Shown one piece after another: positions 8,110 to 15,090 of a stretch of DNA of 18,262 bases. Every line of letters starts with the position of its first letter. Within the stretch, counting starts at the first letter, position 1. Source of the stretch: an uncultured Actinomycetes bacterium (GTDB taxonomy: Bacteria > Actinomycetota > Thermoleophilia > Gaiellales > F1-60-MAGs149); contig CAJCBN010000449.1 of assembly GCA_903960645.1 (NCBI GenBank), positions 1 through 18,262 on the forward strand. The letters are read 5' to 3'. The notes under the pieces are model-generated. The model was not told the origin of the DNA. It was given only the letters and a program-made list of their open reading frames with translations, and did no database searches. The position numbers and the translations under genes are program-made.

Positions 8110-9474
8110 ATGAGCGACTACGCAGTGATCAACCCGGCTACCGGGGAGCACGTCAAGGACTATCCGACGATTACCGACGCCGAGCTGGCGAACGCCGTCG
8201 CCCTGGCGCAGAAGACGCATGACGAGTGGTCGCGCAAGACGACCGTCAAGGAGCGCGCCGAGATGGTGCGCAAGGTCGGCGATCTGCACACCGAGCGCCG
8301 CGAGGAGCTGGCCGACATCATCGTGCGCGAGATGGGCAAGCCGCGCGAGCAGGCCCTCGGCGAGATCGACTTCTGCCAGGCCATCTACGAGTACTACGCC
8401 GACAACGCCGAGAAGTTCATGGCGGACGAGTCCGTCGAGCTGTCGTGGGGCGAGGGCTCCGCGGTCGTCAAGCGCCGCTCGATCGGCGTGATCCTCGGGA
8501 TCATGCCGTGGAACTTTCCGTACTACCAGGTGGCGCGCTTCGGCGGCCCGAACCTGATCATCGGCAACACCGTGTTGCTGAAGCACGCACCGCAGTGCCC
8601 CGAGTCGGCTGCCGCGATGGAGCAGATGTACCTCGATGCGGGCTTCCCGGCCGGCGCCTACGTGAACATCTACGCGACGAACGCCCAGGTTGAGACGCTG
8701 ATCGGCGATCCGCGCGTCCAGGGTGTGTCGGTCACCGGGTCGGAGCGCGCCGGCGCCGCCGTCGCCGAGATCGCGGGCCGCAACCTCAAGAAGGTCGTGC
8801 TCGAGCTCGGCGGTTCGGATCCGTTCATCCTGCTGTCGACCGATGATCTGGATTCCGTCGTCGAGTCGGCTGTCGCCGCGCGCGTCGACAACGCCGGCCA
8901 GGCCTGCAACGCAGCCAAGCGCTTCGTTGTCGCGCAGGACCTGCACGACGACTTCCTCGGCAAGTTCTCCGCGGCACTGGCGGCCGTCGAGACGGGCGAC
9001 CCGACGTCGGACGAGTGTGCGATGGGCCCGCTGTCGTCGACCCTCGCGGCCGATCGACTCGAGGAGCAGCTCAAGCGCGCAGTCGCAGCCGGCGCCACGC
9101 TGGTCGGTGGCGAGCGCTCGGGCAACTACTTCACGGCAGGCGTGCTGACGGGCGTCAAGCCCGGCAACCCCGCCTTCCATGAGGAGCTGTTCGGCCCGAT
9201 CGCGATCGTGTTCGGTGTGGCCGATGAGAACGAGGCGATCAGCCTCGCCAACGACACGCCGTACGGCCTCGGCTCGTATCTCTTCACGACCGACGCCGCC
9301 CAGGCGGAGCGCGTTGCCGACCAGATCGAGGCCGGCATGGTCTTCGTCAACCTCGTCGGTGCCGACGCGCCGGAGCTGCCGTTCGGCGGCGTCAAGCGCT
9401 CTGGCTTCGGCCGCGAGCTCGGCCGCTTCGGCGCCGAGGAGTTCGTCAACCGCAAGATGATCCGCATCGGCTGA
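8110..9474 (+). CDS. NAD(P)-dependent aldehyde dehydrogenase, succinate-semialdehyde type
   Basis: This 454-residue enzyme belongs to the ALDH superfamily, which oxidises an aldehyde to the acid through a cysteine thioester. Visible motifs are PWNFPYYQ (N135), VTGSERAG for cofactor binding, ELGGSDPF (general base E232), NAGQACNAAKRF (catalytic C266), HEELFGPIA and FGGVKRSGFGRE. The length and the NAGQ-C-xAAKRF block fit the short GabD1-type succinate-semialdehyde dehydrogenases that feed GABA-derived carbon into the TCA cycle. The substrate is inferred, and other aldehydes are possible. GAGGAGG sits 6-12 nt before the ATG. The gene stands alone, with a palindrome in its leader and a strong hairpin after it. 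Confidence 0.88.
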   Translation: MSDYAVINPATGEHVKDYPTITDAELANAVALAQKTHDEWSRKTTVKERAEMVRKVGDLHTERREELADIIVREMGKPREQALGEIDFCQAIYEYYADNAEKFMADESVELSWGEGSAVVKRRSIGVILGIMPWNFPYYQVARFGGPNLIIGNTVLLKHAPQCPESAAAMEQMYLDAGFPAGAYVNIYATNAQVETLIGDPRVQGVSVTGSERAGAAVAEIAGRNLKKVVLELGGSDPFILLSTDDLDSVVESAVAARVDNAGQACNAAKRFVVAQDLHDDFLGKFSAALAAVETGDPTSDECAMGPLSSTLAADRLEEQLKRAVAAGATLVGGERSGNYFTAGVLTGVKPGNPAFHEELFGPIAIVFGVADENEAISLANDTPYGLGSYLFTTDAAQAERVADQIEAGMVFVNLVGADAPELPFGGVKRSGFGRELGRFGAEEFVNRKMIRIG

Positions 9475-9485
9475 TGCGACCAAGG

Positions 9486-9513
9486 GGGGCGGGGCCGGAG
9501 ACGGCCTCGCCCC
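9486..9513. terminator. Strong GC hairpin with GAGA tetraloop, bidirectional
   Basis: The arms 9486-9497 and 9502-9513 form a 12-bp GC-rich stem with one G-U pair, capped by the tetraloop GAGA. It fills the 40-bp gap between the dehydrogenase stop and the convergent toxin stop, so it can serve both strands. No T-run follows on either side. Confidence 0.6.
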
Positions 9514-9514
9514 T

Positions 9515-9880
9515 TCAGCGGCGCGGCGGTGGCTCCACGCCGATGGCGATGCGCACGACGTCGGCCACCTGCTCTACCGTCGTCGTCGCGGCGATGCCCC
9601 AGCGCGCTATCAGTCGCTCCCTCGCAATGGAACGCAATTGGAGCGGAAGCGCGTAGGAGTCGCGACGCAGACCGCCTTCACCCGCTGGGATACAGATTGC
9701 GCCGTGGTGCTGGCGATCCGTCGAGGTCAGCGGCACGACGATCGCCATTCCCTGCCGGCTTGCGCTCATTCGCGTGACGCTGATGACGAGCACGGGTCGT
9801 ATGCCGGCCTGCTCGTTGCCGCGGACCGGGTCGAGGTCCGCGAGCCAGACCTCACCGCGTCGCGCTCGGGGGAATGTCAT
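9515..9880 (-). CDS. MazF/PemK-family endoribonuclease toxin
   Basis: This 121-residue protein has the MazF/PemK fold signature: RRGEVWLADLDPVRGNEQAG with IRPVLVIS at the start, AIVVPLTST in the middle, and DSYALPLQLRSIARERL near the end. The family cleaves RNA at short sequences and is held inactive by a partner antitoxin. The start at 9880 is the first methionine that fits the family N-terminus; longer starts would run into antitoxin-coding sequence in another frame. It overlaps the antitoxin gene by 29 bp and has no visible Shine-Dalgarno sequence, so translation is probably coupled. The conserved Arg and PLT/S positions are present, so it looks intact. Confidence 0.85.
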   Translation of the reverse strand: MTFPRARRGEVWLADLDPVRGNEQAGIRPVLVISVTRMSASRQGMAIVVPLTSTDRQHHGAICIPAGEGGLRRDSYALPLQLRSIARERLIARWGIAATTTVEQVADVVRIAIGVEPPPRR

Positions 9881-10100
9881 CTGGCTCGAGGGGGTAGGGC
9901 TCGCGTGCGAGGGCGTACAGCTCGTCGGCATGTTCCTCATCCCAGGCCACAATCGCCTCGAGCAGTTCCTCATCCTCGGAACGGCGCATGACACGCTCGA
10001 GCAGTTCAGCGGCGGTAACGCCTTCGAGTTCGGCGCGCCGTGCGATCTCAGCCCGGGTCTCGGGATAGACGCGTACGGTGGTAGTGGTTCGCGGAGCCAT
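9852..10100 (-). CDS. Ribbon-helix-helix antitoxin
   Basis: This 82-residue protein begins MAPRTTTTVRVYPETRAEI and continues with a helix-turn-helix pair (ARRAELEGVTAAELLERVM), the usual RHH DNA-binding layout. An acidic C-terminal half follows (EDEELLEAIVAWDEEHADE), which would wrap the toxin. ATG10100 is chosen because the promoter ends only 7 nt upstream and a more distal in-frame ATG (10112) falls inside the -10 box. It is encoded directly before the MazF-type toxin, as expected for a type II module. RHH antitoxins commonly repress their own promoter. Confidence 0.82.
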   Translation of the reverse strand: MAPRTTTTVRVYPETRAEIARRAELEGVTAAELLERVMRRSEDEELLEAIVAWDEEHADELYALAREPYPLEPDDIPPSATR

Positions 10101-10107
10101 GGTGTCG

Positions 10108-10136
10108 AGCATAGGTGTAATCAGTAGTGGATGCAA
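10108..10136 (-). promoter_or_regulatory. Promoter of the toxin-antitoxin operon
   Basis: On the minus strand, TTGCAT (10131-10136) and TATGCT (10108-10113) are separated by exactly 17 nt, the best promoter match in the window. Seven bases separate the -10 from the antitoxin ATG, so the transcript should be leaderless. Confidence 0.7.
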
Positions 10137-10217
10137 CGTGATGCGCGAGCGACACGAGCGCACCGCGATGCGCCGGCTGCGCGCGGCCCTCGGGCCCGGT
10201 GCGCCAGACCGTTCGCC

Positions 10218-10223
10218 TATCGT
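10218..10223 (+). promoter_or_regulatory. -10 element of the MetX-like gene
   Basis: TATCGT lies 7 nt before the ATG at 10231, which predicts a leaderless mRNA. No clear -35 is visible. This promoter is divergent from the toxin-antitoxin promoter about 105 bp away. Confidence 0.5.
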
Positions 10224-10230
10224 CCCGGGT

Positions 10231-11211
10231 ATGAGCTTCATCGAATCCAACCTCCCCCTCGACGACTTCCCGCTGGCGCGCGGTGGAGTGCTTCGGGACG
10301 CGCAGATCACCTACCGCGTCCACGGTGAGATCGAAGGCGGGGAGGCGATCATGCTGCCCCACATGTACTCGGGCAGCATGGACTCGATGGCCGGGTTCCT
10401 CGCGCCCGACGGGCCGATCGATGCCGACGCCTGCGCGGTGATCACGCCGGCGATGCTCGGCGCCGGTGCTTCGACCTCGCCGACGAACGCGCATCCCGAC
10501 CAGCGGGGTGTGGCCTTCCCGGCGCTCGCCACGGCCGATGACGTCGCCGTGCAGAAGGCGCTGCTCGATCACCTCGGCGTCTCCCGGCTGCGGCTGCTGG
10601 TCGGCTTCTCGATGGGCGCCCAACAGGCGCTGCGCTTCGCCGTCACGTACCCCGAGATGGTGCAGCGCCTCGTGCTGATCGCGGGCACCGCCCGCACCAC
10701 GGCCTACGGTCGCATCGTCGCGCAGTCGCTCGGCGAGGCGATCACCGGCGGCCCCGGCTGGCGCGTGGATGGCGATGCGCTCGAGGGGCGGCATCGCCAC
10801 GCGCGGCTGATGAGCATCCTCGGCGCCACGCACGAGGCGTTCCTCCCGCACCGGATCGCCGAGGCCGGCGTGGAGGACCACGAGGCCTTCATCCGCGAGA
10901 TCTTCGAAGCCGATTACGGCAGCCAGGATGCCAACAACCTGCTCTGCCAGATCGAGCGCTGGCACGGTGCCGACGTCGCCGACGGTGGCGATCTGGTCCG
11001 CGCGCTGGCCCGCGTGACGTGCCGGACCGACGTCATCGCCCTTGCGGGCGACCGCCTGTTCCCCCCGGAGGAGGTCGTCGAGCAGGCGCGCCTGCTACCG
11101 GACTGCGAGGTTCACGTGGTGGGCTCGGCGTGGGGGCACTACGCGATGGGTGGCTTCGACGCCGCCGACATCGCCGCCGTGCACCGTGTGATCACGGACG
11201 CGCTGGCCTAG
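10231..11211 (+). CDS. Alpha/beta hydrolase of the homoserine O-acetyltransferase (MetX-like) family
   Basis: This is a 326-residue alpha/beta hydrolase. The nucleophile elbow VGFSMGAQQ (S127), the acid D274 (ALAGDRLFPPEE) and H303 (SAWGHYAMGG) give a full catalytic triad. MLGAGASTSPTNAHP corresponds to the oxyanion-side loop of MetX enzymes, and DANNLLCQIERW to their lid-side helix. MetX proper acylates homoserine or serine in methionine/cysteine synthesis. This protein is somewhat short and its GASTSPTN loop differs from the canonical GxxGSTGPSS, so it may be a MetX-like hydrolase with another substrate. ATG10231 is chosen from the family N-terminus and the -10 element 7 nt upstream. It has no neighbours from a methionine pathway. 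Confidence 0.75.
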   Translation: MSFIESNLPLDDFPLARGGVLRDAQITYRVHGEIEGGEAIMLPHMYSGSMDSMAGFLAPDGPIDADACAVITPAMLGAGASTSPTNAHPDQRGVAFPALATADDVAVQKALLDHLGVSRLRLLVGFSMGAQQALRFAVTYPEMVQRLVLIAGTARTTAYGRIVAQSLGEAITGGPGWRVDGDALEGRHRHARLMSILGATHEAFLPHRIAEAGVEDHEAFIREIFEADYGSQDANNLLCQIERWHGADVADGGDLVRALARVTCRTDVIALAGDRLFPPEEVVEQARLLPDCEVHVVGSAWGHYAMGGFDAADIAAVHRVITDALA

Positions 11212-11615
11212 CCCGACGGCTCGAGGGCGAACCAGCCCTCGCGGACGTCGAGCGTGAGGCGGTAGTGATCGAGGAAGCCCTCCTGGCCGAGCAGGCCGAA
11301 GGGTGAGTGCCACCCACGGCAGAACCACACGGTTGTTGGCAGCGTGCCGGCGACGGTCGTCATCGTGACCTGCGCGGGGCATGCCTTCACGATCTGGCCG
11401 CCGAGCCCGAGCTGGATGCCGTCGGCGGCGTCCATATCGAAGCCGATGAGGTTCGCCATCCAGCCGGGCAGCCTCGTCCGCGACGTCCCGGTGTCGATCA
11501 GGCATGGCAACGAGGCAGCCGGATGACGCTCGATGGCTACGCCGATCATCGGCCGGCGCAGCCCACTGCCATCTTCCGGCAGCTGCCCGAAGCCGATGCG
11601 CCTCAATCGATGCAC
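11208..11615 (-). CDS. Retropepsin-like aspartic protease
   Basis: This 135-residue protein carries the single-lobe aspartic protease signature. CLIDTGTSRTRLP holds the catalytic Asp41 in a DTGTS motif. The region FGLLGQEGFLDHYRLTLD near the C-terminus is the LLG-type flank found in retroviral-like proteases. With one DTG per chain it must dimerise to be active. The GTG at 11615 (overlapping the regulator gene by 13 bp) is preferred because it includes the first beta-strand; ATG11549 would give a shorter protein starting MIGVAIER. Neither start has a Shine-Dalgarno sequence, which suggests coupling to the upstream gene. No signal peptide is seen, so it acts in the cytoplasm, perhaps on the protein encoded just before it. 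Confidence 0.75.
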   Translation of the reverse strand: MHRLRRIGFGQLPEDGSGLRRPMIGVAIERHPAASLPCLIDTGTSRTRLPGWMANLIGFDMDAADGIQLGLGGQIVKACPAQVTMTTVAGTLPTTVWFCRGWHSPFGLLGQEGFLDHYRLTLDVREGWFALEPSG

Positions 11616-12064
11616 CAGACGGCGTCGGCAAACGACGGACGCGCGTGCGGGTCGGGAATGTGGCGGAATGCGTGGGCGTCCGCACCTGTTCGGCGCAGAC
11701 GGCGTGCGAGTACCTCGGGATTCGCGTCGGAGTCCACGACTTCACCGGTGCGGGATAGCGCCACCCAGCGCCCGACGTACGCGCGGAAGAGCTCCTCCTG
11801 TGTCGGGACGGGACGCAGGTTGACGAGCTGCTCGACCAGCGCGTGGTGCGCGGGGGTGAGGGTGTAGCGGTCGTCGGCCTGCTCGACGATGCTCGCCGCC
11901 TGCAGCTGGCGCAGCGCGGTCGAGGCCGCCGACTTCGCGCACTGCGCGGCGCGGGCCAGCTCGGACACGGTGCCAGGCGCGATCAGCAGTGCCTCCAGCA
12001 CGCGCACGCGGGCACGGCTGCCGAGCAGGTGCTCGGCGGGTGTTCGCACTTCAAGAACGTCCAT
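11603..12064 (-). CDS. Winged-helix regulator with DUF5678-like C-terminal domain
   Basis: This is a 153-residue protein. Residues about 12-72 form an ArsR/MarR-like winged helix: LLGSRARVRVLEALL, then GTVSELARAAQCAKSAASTA as the recognition helix, then a wing ending DDRYTLT. Residues about 92-140 (FRAYVGRWVALSRTGEVVDS ... FRHIPDP) resemble DUF5678, a small domain of unknown function. Start ATG12064 lies 7 nt after a TAGAAT -10 element, so it is probably leaderless; a TTG at 12070 is the alternative. Its stop overlaps the retropepsin gene. No metal-binding cysteine motif of ArsR sensors is visible, so the signal sensed is unknown. Confidence 0.65.
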   Translation of the reverse strand: MDVLEVRTPAEHLLGSRARVRVLEALLIAPGTVSELARAAQCAKSAASTALRQLQAASIVEQADDRYTLTPAHHALVEQLVNLRPVPTQEELFRAYVGRWVALSRTGEVVDSDANPEVLARRLRRTGADAHAFRHIPDPHARPSFADAVWCID

Positions 12065-12068
12065 GGAC
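12059..12068. promoter_or_regulatory. Palindrome over the regulator start codon
   Basis: GTCCATGGAC is a perfect 10-bp palindrome that includes the regulator's own ATG. A related palindrome, GTCCGCGGAC, lies at 12173-12182. Both fit GTCCNNGGAC and could be autoregulatory sites, though short palindromes are common in GC-rich DNA. Confidence 0.25.
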
Positions 12069-12071
12069 AAG

Positions 12072-12100
12072 ATTCTAGTCTACGCTGCGTCGGGCGTCAG
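12072..12100 (-). promoter_or_regulatory. Promoter of the regulator/protease pair
   Basis: On the minus strand, CTGACG (12095-12100) and TAGAAT (12072-12077) are spaced by 17 nt. The -10 ends 7 nt before the ATG at 12064, so the mRNA is likely leaderless. Confidence 0.6.
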
Positions 12101-12204
12101 GTGCTCCTGCCGGCCGGGACTACGGCCAGCACCAGGCCAGAACTCCACGGTCGCTCCGCTCGCCCTCCACTCGTCCGCGGACCGATCGGCCCGTCGCCGC
12201 TCCG

Positions 12205-13332
12205 TCAGGGGGCGGCGACGACCAGCGTGGTCGTCGCCGGCGTACCGACAGCCTGCTTGCCGGTCGGCGTGACGTTGACCTTCCACTGGCCTGCCAGCAC
12301 ATTCACGTTGCAGACGACCTGCACGGAGTCGCCGAGGCACTTGGCGGCGAAGACCCGCCCGGTGCTCTGGCGGATCGCGCTGATGCGGTACTCGACGCCG
12401 GGCATCGGCGCGAGCGTGGCGGTGATCGTGGTGTCGTTGACGGTGTAGACCGGAGCCGGGGCGGGAAGCGGGCGGATCACGGTCGCCTTCGAGCGGATCT
12501 GGTACGTCTGGGGCGCCAAGTTGCCGTCGGGGTCGACGGTGGAGAAGCCGACGAGGTAGAGGAACTGGTACTCCGTCTCCTCTTTGTGGACGCGCCCGCC
12601 GAGGGTGAACGTCGTCGCGGCCGTCGTCGTGTTGATGTTGCGGAACGCGCGGTTGCAGCCGAGCGACGAGAGCGGTGCGGGGTTCGTGTTCGCCACCTTG
12701 TCGGGGCAGATCCATGCCTCACTGGTGAAGGCCATCTGCGTCGTGGTCGGCGCGAGCGTCCACGGCAGCGGCAAGTAGGAGACCGGGGCGCCGGCGTAGA
12801 CGGGCGACGTCAGCGTCGGTGCGCCGGCGGCGACCGGATTGAGCGGGTAGATGGCGGTCTCGACCCAGGTGATGCCCGTCACGAGTGCGTCGCCCTTGGC
12901 GAGCGTGGCGGACTCCTGGATGGCGAGGAACTTGCCGTTCTGGGCGAGCGGCACGGCCAGCTTGACCGTCTGCCCTTGGCGCACGTTGCGCGTGCCGATC
13001 TGCACGCAGGTGGCCGTGCCGTTGGTGTTGTCGGCGCGGACGGACGGGGCCACCGTCTTCGATGTCAGCTCGCAGGCGAAGATCGTCAGTGTGGGCTGGC
13101 CGATGACCGTCTGTCCGGGCACGTGGATGTCCTCGATCTTGACGGTCGTGGCGCGGCCGGCCTGCGCGTACATCGTCGCCCCGTAGAGCACACCGGTCTT
13201 CCAGAGGCTGCCGACGGCGAGCGGCTTGAGCGTCATGCCGCCTTGCAGCTTGGCCTGCTGCTGGGCGCCGGCGAGCGGTGCCAGCACGGCGAGGAGGGCC
13301 AGGGCGGTGAGGATGATCGGCAAACGGCGCAT
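12205..13332 (-). CDS. Exported protein of unknown function with Ig-like C-terminal domain
   Basis: I do not recognise this 375-residue protein. It begins with a clear signal peptide (MRRLPIILTALALLAVLAPLAGA, cleavage near AGA-QQ). The body is beta-rich with scattered cysteines (FACELTS, GTATCVQIG, AWICPDK, LGCNRAF) likely to form disulfides outside the cell. An alanine-proline hinge precedes the last ~80 residues, which read as a beta-sandwich: GVEYRISA, a cysteine pair, then AGQWKVNVTPTGKQAVGTPA. That domain is shared with the gene at the right edge. ATG13332 is chosen because of the signal peptide and a TACCCT -10 element 6 nt upstream. It is divergent from polyphosphate kinase 2. Confidence 0.75.
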   Translation of the reverse strand: MRRLPIILTALALLAVLAPLAGAQQQAKLQGGMTLKPLAVGSLWKTGVLYGATMYAQAGRATTVKIEDIHVPGQTVIGQPTLTIFACELTSKTVAPSVRADNTNGTATCVQIGTRNVRQGQTVKLAVPLAQNGKFLAIQESATLAKGDALVTGITWVETAIYPLNPVAAGAPTLTSPVYAGAPVSYLPLPWTLAPTTTQMAFTSEAWICPDKVANTNPAPLSSLGCNRAFRNINTTTAATTFTLGGRVHKEETEYQFLYLVGFSTVDPDGNLAPQTYQIRSKATVIRPLPAPAPVYTVNDTTITATLAPMPGVEYRISAIRQSTGRVFAAKCLGDSVQVVCNVNVLAGQWKVNVTPTGKQAVGTPATTTLVVAAP

Positions 13333-13338
13333 GGACGC

Positions 13339-13344
13339 AGGGTA
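13339..13344 (-). promoter_or_regulatory. -10 element of the exported protein
   Basis: TACCCT on the minus strand lies 6 nt before ATG13332 and predicts a leaderless transcript. There is no convincing -35 element. Confidence 0.45.
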
Positions 13345-13375
13345 CTCGTCGGTCCTGTCGGAGTGGGGCGCCGCG

Positions 13376-13393
13376 TACCGTCGGACGACGGTA
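13376..13393. promoter_or_regulatory. Inverted repeat in the ppk2 promoter
   Basis: TACCGTC (13376-13382) and GACGGTA (13387-13393) form perfect 7-bp arms around GGAC. The right arm overlaps the first two bases of the ppk2 -10 element, an ideal position for a repressor, and the site lies between two divergent genes. Confidence 0.5.
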
Positions 13394-13397
13394 TTCT
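13392..13397 (+). promoter_or_regulatory. -10 element of ppk2
   Basis: TATTCT ends 6 nt before the ATG at 13404, predicting a leaderless transcript. The -35 region is not recognisable, which would fit an activator-dependent or weak promoter. Confidence 0.5.
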
Positions 13398-13403
13398 GAA
13401 GAC

Positions 13404-14504
13404 ATGAGCCGCAAGACAAAGCACGGGGACGTAGCGCCGAAGCTCGAGTCGGCGGAAATTGCCGCGTTCGAAGCGGATGAGGCGCTCGACGGCGCGCGCG
13501 GCGAGCTGCTCAATTCTGTGCGCGACGTGCTGACGGGGGCCGGACGCGACGACGTGGCGACGGTTGCCCGTTGGTTGCAGGCGGTCGCGGCTGAGACCTC
13601 GCCGGACGACACCGTCGCACTCGGCCGGGAGTTGGCCGAGGCGGACGAGCTCGTCTACGGCACGCCGCCGGGCCATCCGGACGACGTGCTCGTCGAAGGT
13701 TGGCGCGATGCCGTCTACCCGTACGCGAACCTGATGACGCGTAAGGCGTACGAGCGGGAGAAGTACCTCCTGCAGGTCGAGCTGCTCAAGTTGCAGGCGT
13801 GGGCGAAGGACACCGGTCAGCGCATCGTGATCCTGTTCGAGGGACGCGACGCCGCCGGCAAGGGCGGCTCGATCAAGCGCTTCACCGAGCATCTCAATCC
13901 GCGCAGCTCGCGCGTCGTCGCGCTCGAGAAGCCGACCGACGAGGAGCGCGGGCAGTGGTACTTCCAGCGCTACGTCCAGCACCTGCCCACGCGGGGCGAG
14001 CTCGTCCTGTTCGACCGCTCGTGGTACAACCGGGCCGGCGTCGAGCGCGTGATGGGCTTCTGCTCCGAGCAGGAGTACGCGGAGTTCATGCAGCAGGCGC
14101 CGGAGTTCGAGCGGCACCTCGTCCACAGCGGGGTGCACCTGGTCAAGTTCTGGTTCTCGGTCAGCCAGGAGGAGCAGCAGCGCCGCTTCGCCGAGCGTGA
14201 GCGCCATCCGCTGAAGCAGTGGAAGCTCTCGCCGATCGACCTCGAGTCGCTCGACAAGTGGGACGAGTACACCGAGGCGAAGGAGGCGATGTTCCTGCAC
14301 ACCGACACCGCCGAGGCGCCGTGGGTCGTGGTCAAGTCCGACTGCAAGAAGCGGGCGCGCCTCAACGCCATGCGCTACGTGCTGCACAGCCTGCCGTACA
14401 CGAACAAGGATCTCGGCCGAATCGGCTCGCTCGATCCGTTGATCGTCGGCCGTGCCAACGTGGTCTACGAGGGCGGCGCAAGCCACGGGCCCGCGATCCT
14501 CTGA
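13404..14504 (+). CDS. ppk2: Polyphosphate kinase 2
   Basis: This 366-residue kinase belongs to the PPK2 family, which transfers phosphate between polyphosphate and nucleotides. The Walker A motif GRDAAGKGG (147-155), the Walker B/DRSWYNR segment (LVLFDRSWYNRAGVE, from 200) and the lid region ending WKLSPIDLESLDKWDEY are all intact. The first ~100 residues are an acidic helical extension before the kinase core, longer than in minimal PPK2 proteins; its role is unknown. Class I-type single-domain architecture is likely, but nucleotide preference (ADP/GDP or AMP) cannot be read from motifs alone. The start ATG13404 follows a -10 element by 6 nt. The gene ends 12 bp before a convergent membrane-protein gene. 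Confidence 0.92.
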   Translation: MSRKTKHGDVAPKLESAEIAAFEADEALDGARGELLNSVRDVLTGAGRDDVATVARWLQAVAAETSPDDTVALGRELAEADELVYGTPPGHPDDVLVEGWRDAVYPYANLMTRKAYEREKYLLQVELLKLQAWAKDTGQRIVILFEGRDAAGKGGSIKRFTEHLNPRSSRVVALEKPTDEERGQWYFQRYVQHLPTRGELVLFDRSWYNRAGVERVMGFCSEQEYAEFMQQAPEFERHLVHSGVHLVKFWFSVSQEEQQRRFAERERHPLKQWKLSPIDLESLDKWDEYTEAKEAMFLHTDTAEAPWVVVKSDCKKRARLNAMRYVLHSLPYTNKDLGRIGSLDPLIVGRANVVYEGGASHGPAIL

Positions 14505-14529
14505 GCCGCCGTTCGGCTAGTGCAGGATC
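14495..14529. terminator. Nested inverted repeat between convergent genes
   Basis: GATCCT (14495-14500) pairs with AGGATC (14524-14529), and inside it AGCCG (14504-14508) pairs with CGGCT (14514-14518). The structure spans both stop codons of the convergent ppk2 and membrane-protein genes. It has no T-run, so termination activity is uncertain. Confidence 0.35.
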
Positions 14530-15068
14530 ACCTTCAGCACGACCAGCAGCAGGCCGAGCGAGACGTTGATGCCGACGGCGAGGGCCGTGTGACGACGTGA
14601 GAGTTGCGCGGCGCGCGCGACGACGATGCCCCACGCGACCAGGCCGACGAAGCAGATCAGGATGCCGATGTCGGTGGCGAGCGTCTCGCCGATGATGCCC
14701 AGCATCGCCAGGATCAGCGGGGCCGCGGGAGACAGGCTGGCCTGGACGAGCGGCCACTCCTCGGTCAGCGCCTTGCGGATCTTGTGCGCGTCGATGTGCT
14801 CGCCGTGACGCACGACCCGGCGCATCACGGCGACGTGGGCGTGGGCGAGCCAGAAGACGATGCCGGTGCCGATCACCGTCAGGAACACGGTGCCGGCCCC
14901 ACCGGCCGAGGCGATCAGGATCGAGGCGGCGAGGATCGTGCCGTAGACGGCACTGGCCGCGTCGCCGTCCTGCGACGCGCCCGTGAGGGCCCAGCGCAGT
15001 AGGACGGAGTCCTTGGCGGCATCGTCGAGGTCGAGTGGCGCGCCGGGCATCGAGTCGGGATCGTGCAT
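14517..15068 (-). CDS. Polytopic membrane protein of unknown function
   Basis: This 183-residue protein has a short acidic N-terminus (MHDPDSMPGAPLDLDDAAK) and about five hydrophobic segments: YGTILAASILIASAGG, VFLTVIGTGIVFWLAHA, a pair around APLILAMLGIIGE and GILICFVGLVAWGIVVA, and a final INVSLGLLLVVLKVI. A charged loop (MRRVVRHGEHIDAHKIRKAL) lies in the middle, probably cytoplasmic. I do not recognise the family. It is the last gene after the NIPSNAP-like and FGE genes, 22 bp downstream, but a TACCCT element 7 nt before its ATG (15076-15081) suggests it also has its own leaderless promoter. Confidence 0.75.
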   Translation of the reverse strand: MHDPDSMPGAPLDLDDAAKDSVLLRWALTGASQDGDAASAVYGTILAASILIASAGGAGTVFLTVIGTGIVFWLAHAHVAVMRRVVRHGEHIDAHKIRKALTEEWPLVQASLSPAAPLILAMLGIIGETLATDIGILICFVGLVAWGIVVARAAQLSRRHTALAVGINVSLGLLLVVLKVILH

Positions 15069-15090
15069 GCCAGCGAGGGTACCGGTGCGT

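Noticed and set aside
8096..8113. A five-codon ORF (M-R-R-R-R) overlapping the dehydrogenase start as ATGA
   Set aside because: Its arginine codons are simply the AGGAGG Shine-Dalgarno sequence read as codons, so a regulatory leader is not needed to explain it.
8077..9483. A 468-codon open frame antisense to the aldehyde dehydrogenase
   Set aside because: It mirrors a strongly conserved enzyme gene, has no domain pattern or ribosome-binding site, and long antisense frames are expected in GC-rich coding DNA.
12183..12204. Terminator after the exported protein gene
   Set aside because: Only short palindromes such as CCGATCGG are present between 12100 and 12204, with no stable stem or T-run.
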